64,000 bases of DNA from COE1 sp910588595 (GTDB taxonomy: Bacteria > Bacillota > Clostridia > Lachnospirales > Lachnospiraceae). Of the stretch, positions 60,600-64,000 are shown piece after piece (position 1 is the first letter of the stretch; every line of letters starts with the position of its first letter). The translations under genes were made by a program, and so were the position numbers. The stretch spans positions 20,157 through 84,156 of the forward strand of contig CARDBT010000012.1 in the NCBI GenBank assembly GCA_948957135.1, read 5' to 3'. The notes under the pieces were generated by a model. The model worked only from the letters and a program-made list of their open reading frames with translations, did not search any database and had not been told where the DNA came from.

Positions 60600-60607
60600 A
60601 AAATGTT

Positions 60608-60634
60608 TAAGAATATGTGGATATTATCCGATAT
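60608..60634 (+). promoter_or_regulatory. Sigma-D promoter of plus-strand flagellin
   Basis: TAAG and TCCGATAT are separated by 15 bases, close to TAAA-N15-GCCGATAA. The leader would be about 160 bases. Confidence 0.7.
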
Positions 60635-60802
60635 ATATGGTAATATAGTTTTGCATATAATGCAAATTATATAGCACCAGTTTACAGAAGAATGGCGGAT
60701 GCAGTACCTGCTGGAAAGCCGACGGGCAAAAGGAATTGTCCTGACGTAATGCGCTGTCCATTTGGCAACCAAACACCATAGAAACACATGGAGGTATTTA
60801 TT

Positions 60803-62335
60803 ATGGTAGTACAACACAATCTCAGGGCAATGAACGCCAACAGAATGTTGGGCATCACACAGGGAACGCTATCCAAATCAGCAGAAAAGCTGTCGTCCGG
60901 CTACAAGGTGAACCGTGCGGCTGACGACGCGGCAGGTCTTTCCATTTCCGAGAAAATGAGAAAACAGATCCGCGGGCTGTCACAGGCTTCCCTGAACTCA
61001 GAGGACGGCATCAGCGCGGTGCAGACTGCCGAGGGCGCGCTCACCGAGGTACACGACATGCTGCAGCGCATGAACGAGCTTGCGACCAAGGCGTCAAACG
61101 GCACCAACGCACTCTCCGACCGCCAGACGATCCAGGACGAGGTCGACCAGCTCCTCACGGAGATCGACCGCGTATCGGAGACGACAAAATTCAACGAGAT
61201 GTATCTCCTGAAAGGGGACACCGACAAAGTGACCAGGTATCTGAACGCAAAGGACGCCGGTCTTGACGGAACGATCTCGCAGAATGCCACAAGGGCGTCT
61301 TTTACGATGAATGCGCTCAAGCTTGGCGACAGCATCACGATCGCGGGAAAGGAGTATACGATCGGCACGAACATATCCCCATCGCTGATACACGACGCAG
61401 TTATAAAGGCTGTCACGGGCGGCAAGTTTGGTCAGCCTGACATGTTGAATACCCCCGATGCCGTCAATGCCGCAGCGATGGCAGGCGCACACATCGATGT
61501 TGATGGCGTACAATACACGATCGTCACCGATAAGACGCAGGAGAACGCTGACAAAAACATGCTGACACTTACCAACATCATGGAAAAAGTATCAGAACCA
61601 GGCAGCACAGCCAAGTACAACGGAAAAACGTACCATGTAATTGTTGATGACAAGCCGACTCCCGGCGTGGGGCCTATTGCCCATGACGATATCGATGATG
61701 TTGAACCATCCTTTATCACTGATCTGCAGGCATACAAGATGATCCGTCAGGAACTCGGTCTCGCCAACAACATCGGGGCGAACAAGGAAAATTCTGATGT
61801 GGATATTATCATAAAAGATGATAACAATGTAGATCTGGATCTATCAACCGCAAAGGATACAGCTCCTATCACGAACGCCAAGAAGGTCACATTCACCTTT
61901 GACAAAGGTCAGTACACCGCAAAAGAAGACTTCAACTTCTCGCTCCATGTGGGCGCGGACGCGGACATGACCAACAAGATCAGTGTGGGCATCAAGGCGC
62001 TTGACACGGCAGGACTTGGCATCGACGGATTGAATGTAAAGGATTCGACAGGCGCAAGCGCCACATACGCGATCGACTCCATCTCAGATGCCATCGCGTC
62101 CGTATCGGCACAGCGCTCCCTGCTCGGCGCAGTCCAGAACCGCTTAGAGCACACGATCAACAACCTGGACAATGTCGTGGAGAACACGACAGCCGCAGAG
62201 AGCCAGATCCGCGACACGGATATGGCGACAGAGATGGTAAAATACTCCAACGCCAACATCCTCTCGCAGGCCGGACAGTCCATGCTGGCTCAGGGCAACC
62301 AGGCAAACCAGGGTGTCCTCAGTCTATTAGGCTAG
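60803..62335 (+). CDS. fliC: Flagellin
   Basis: From the ATG at 60803, 8 bases after GGAGG, the product is 510 aa. The N-terminus MVVQHNLRAMNANRML and LSSGYKVNRAADDAAGLSIS and the C-terminal AQGNQANQGVLSLLG are canonical. The variable domain spans about residues 150-380. In the TLR5-contact region it reads LQRMNELATKASNGTN, without the Cys found in two of the other flagellins. It is the only flagellin on the plus strand and converges on the flagellin at 62435, the two sharing a bidirectional terminator. Confidence 0.96.
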   Translation: MVVQHNLRAMNANRMLGITQGTLSKSAEKLSSGYKVNRAADDAAGLSISEKMRKQIRGLSQASLNSEDGISAVQTAEGALTEVHDMLQRMNELATKASNGTNALSDRQTIQDEVDQLLTEIDRVSETTKFNEMYLLKGDTDKVTRYLNAKDAGLDGTISQNATRASFTMNALKLGDSITIAGKEYTIGTNISPSLIHDAVIKAVTGGKFGQPDMLNTPDAVNAAAMAGAHIDVDGVQYTIVTDKTQENADKNMLTLTNIMEKVSEPGSTAKYNGKTYHVIVDDKPTPGVGPIAHDDIDDVEPSFITDLQAYKMIRQELGLANNIGANKENSDVDIIIKDDNNVDLDLSTAKDTAPITNAKKVTFTFDKGQYTAKEDFNFSLHVGADADMTNKISVGIKALDTAGLGIDGLNVKDSTGASATYAIDSISDAIASVSAQRSLLGAVQNRLEHTINNLDNVVENTTAAESQIRDTDMATEMVKYSNANILSQAGQSMLAQGNQANQGVLSLLG

Positions 62336-62348
62336 GCTCAGAGATTAC

Positions 62349-62376
62349 AAAAACCACCGCAAATGCGGTGGTTTTT
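62349..62376. terminator. Bidirectional terminator between two flagellin genes
   Basis: AAAAACCACCGCA pairs perfectly with TGCGGTGGTTTTT around two bases, giving good T runs in both directions. Confidence 0.9.
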
Positions 62377-62434
62377 CTGTGCGCGGGTACAGAGGATATC
62401 TACCAGCGGAAACTTGTGGGCATGATCCGTCCCG

Positions 62435-63880
62435 CTACCCTGCCAGCAGTGAGAGGATCCCCTGACTTGACTGGTTCGCCTGCGAAAGCATTGCCTGCCC
62501 GGACTGCAGCAGGATATTGCGGTTGGAGTACAGCACCATCTCTCGAGCCATATCCGTATCACGGATCCGGCTCTCGGAGGCTGTCGTGTTCTCCACAACG
62601 TTATCCAGGTTCTTGACCGTGTGCTCAAGGCGGTTCTGGTATGCGCCAAGCCTGCTCCGCTCCGCACTGACCTTGTCCTTTGCCTTGCCAAACGCCTTGA
62701 TCGCCTGATCCGCGCCGCTGACCTGGACCATGAGCCGCCTGTATTTGCCCTTCGAAGTCCTCACTACCTGCTTCTCATAGATATAGCCGCCCCTGACATC
62801 GATATTGTCAATGCCGAGCGCATGGCTTGATATGGTTGCCATCTTCAATACCATCTGGTTTCCCGTGTCCGCGCCAACCTGCAGTGCGACCTGCAGCGGC
62901 TCCTCGTGGGATCCGGGTATGCGCACTTCCTTCTCATACATGACGCCGGCGGCAAACAATCCCCAATCCATCTTTGTATTGTAAGGTGTCCCGGGACGCT
63001 CATCGTACACCCAAAGTTTATTGGGGTTGGTGGGATCTTTCTCCAACCGAGTAAAATGATCTGCCGGATGCCCTGGAACTCCATTGCTGTCCTTTGTGAG
63101 ATCCAGGATCGCATCGATCAGATCCGAAGCCGAATGGATGTCATCAATCCCCAGTTTGAATACATAGGAATTGCCCGACTGGACGGGAGGCTGTGCGCCT
63201 GTGCCTGCAGTGAATTCCACACAGTAGAACTTATCGCATGTACAGCATGTCGTACTGAATCCCTTGCCGTACAGATCCTGCTTCGTGTCAGCCGAATAAT
63301 CCTTGAAGTCCATGCTGGCAGCATAACTTCCCTTGTAGGTCTCGGAAAGCACCGTCTTGCCGTCTACCTCATTTTCCATGTCGATCGCCGGGCAGTCTAC
63401 CCAGTCCGGCAGGCTTCCGACCGGAAGCAGCGTTCTCACCACCCGGTCCGGCGCATACACGCCGATCCCCTTGAGCACCTGGATCTCATTGAACTTCGTG
63501 CGCTCCTTGATCGCATCGATCTCCGTGATGATCTGGTCGATCTCGTCCTGGATCTTCTGTCTGTCCGCCGCACTGTTCGTGCCGTTTGACGCCTGGACAG
63601 ACAATTCCATGCACCGGTCGATCATATCATGTACTTCCGTCAGGGCGCCATCCGCGATCTGTATCATGGAAATGCCATCCTCAGAATTTGCCGATGCCTG
63701 TGTCAGCCCTCGGATCTGCTTGCGCATCTTCTCCGATATGCTCAAGCCCGCGGCATCATCCGCCGCTCTGTTTACCTTGTACCCGCTTGAGAGCTTCTCC
63801 GCAGATTTTCCCAGAATCCCTTCCGTCATGCCTAACTGGCGGTCCGCGTTCATCGCTCTGATATTATGTTGTATCCTCAT
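62435..63880 (-). CDS. fliC: Flagellin with Cys-rich central domain
   Basis: This is 481 aa from the ATG at 63880 (GGAGG 9 bases upstream; an ATG 9 bases earlier is possible). The D0/D1 N-terminus is MRIQHNIRAMNADRQLG and LSSGYKVNRAADDAAG, and the C-terminus ends SQANQSSQGILSLLAG. The central domain contains GFSTTCCTCDKFYCVEF near residue 212, four Cys within nine residues, which is unusual for an exported filament protein. The D1 helix reads MIDRCMELSVQASNGTN, adding another Cys. No sigma-D promoter is evident in the short region available upstream. Confidence 0.95.
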   Translation of the reverse strand: MRIQHNIRAMNADRQLGMTEGILGKSAEKLSSGYKVNRAADDAAGLSISEKMRKQIRGLTQASANSEDGISMIQIADGALTEVHDMIDRCMELSVQASNGTNSAADRQKIQDEIDQIITEIDAIKERTKFNEIQVLKGIGVYAPDRVVRTLLPVGSLPDWVDCPAIDMENEVDGKTVLSETYKGSYAASMDFKDYSADTKQDLYGKGFSTTCCTCDKFYCVEFTAGTGAQPPVQSGNSYVFKLGIDDIHSASDLIDAILDLTKDSNGVPGHPADHFTRLEKDPTNPNKLWVYDERPGTPYNTKMDWGLFAAGVMYEKEVRIPGSHEEPLQVALQVGADTGNQMVLKMATISSHALGIDNIDVRGGYIYEKQVVRTSKGKYRRLMVQVSGADQAIKAFGKAKDKVSAERSRLGAYQNRLEHTVKNLDNVVENTTASESRIRDTDMAREMVLYSNRNILLQSGQAMLSQANQSSQGILSLLAG

Positions 63881-63966
63881 GACCATCATCCTCCTTGACA
63901 TCCTGGTCGTATATAACCCAAGCCGGATAACGGTATTTTCCTTGTGAATCACAGCCATACGGCTTG

Positions 63967-63987
63967 ACCACCGGCTCTGCCGGTGGT
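63967..63987. terminator. Hairpin at window end
   Basis: ACCACCGGC-tct-GCCGGTGGT is a perfect 9-bp stem, probably a terminator of a gene beyond the window. On the plus strand the tail is TTTGG. Confidence 0.5.
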
Positions 63988-64000
63988 TTGGATGAACCCC

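Overview
This window looks like chromosomal DNA from a motile, spore-forming Clostridia, most likely a Lachnospiraceae (Roseburia/Agathobacter-like gut organism). The evidence is five flagellin-type genes with sigma-D (sigma-28) style promoters, spoVAD and spoVAE, a GH53 galactanase beside an AraC regulator, strong GGAGG ribosome sites, a BspA-type leucine-rich surface protein, and AAA/PD-(D/E)XK and Rpn-family genes common in that family. Base composition is moderate, except for one clearly AT-rich gene at 18.2-20.2 kb. No rRNA, tRNA or CRISPR array was seen.

Layout. 0-1.4 kb: an ECF sigma factor overlapping a partial anti-sigma (DUF4179-like) gene. 1.5-5.8 kb: a hairpin-forming MITE-like element, a CoiA-like unknown protein and a secreted CHAP-like/LRR protein. 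5.9-11.5 kb: sbcDC with an unusually long SbcC. 11.6-13.7 kb: a DMT transporter and a membrane-anchored solute-binding protein. 13.7-23.7 kb: arginine biosynthesis (argJ, an HTH-Uma2 gene, argB and argD on the minus strand; argG on the plus strand behind ARG-box-like palindromes), interrupted by an AT-rich P-loop (GTPase-like) gene carrying a G9 tract and by an unrecognised gene. 23.7-29.9 kb: an AAA/PDDEXK gene, an SLC13-type permease, a second MITE, a LytTR regulator, DegV and DUF5721. 30-33.7 kb: spoVAE and spoVAD, separated by aroK, ridA and two unknown genes. 33.9-38.3 kb: a GH53 galactanase lipoprotein, its divergent AraC-type regulator, and a TauE/SafE permease. 38.4-41.1 kb: small genes and a tandem-HTH regulator broken by one in-frame TGA.

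41.1-43.8 kb: an ABC-F ribosome-protection-like gene behind a long leader with a good promoter, a terminator-like hairpin and possible leader peptides, facing thrH. 43.9-46.3 kb: a padR / permease-prefix / DUF4097 operon. 46.7-48.1 kb: an FAD-dependent dehydrogenase.

48.2-64 kb is a late flagellar locus. On the minus strand it reads flaG, fliD, fliS, a FlgN-like chaperone, two paralogous glycosyltransferase/TPR genes, a flagellin with an inserted zinc-protease domain (flagellinolysin type), a 112-aa mini-flagellin and a conventional flagellin. After a 5'-truncated Rpn-type gene come a plus-strand flagellin and a minus-strand flagellin with a Cys-rich insert. FliS and the FlgN-like protein are expected to chaperone export, FliD to cap the filament, and the glycosyltransferases plausibly decorate flagellins.

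The most interesting signals are the flagellinolysin-type and mini-flagellin genes, a structured repeat placed just after three terminators, the ABC-F leader, the TGA-split regulator and the G9 tract in the putative GTPase.
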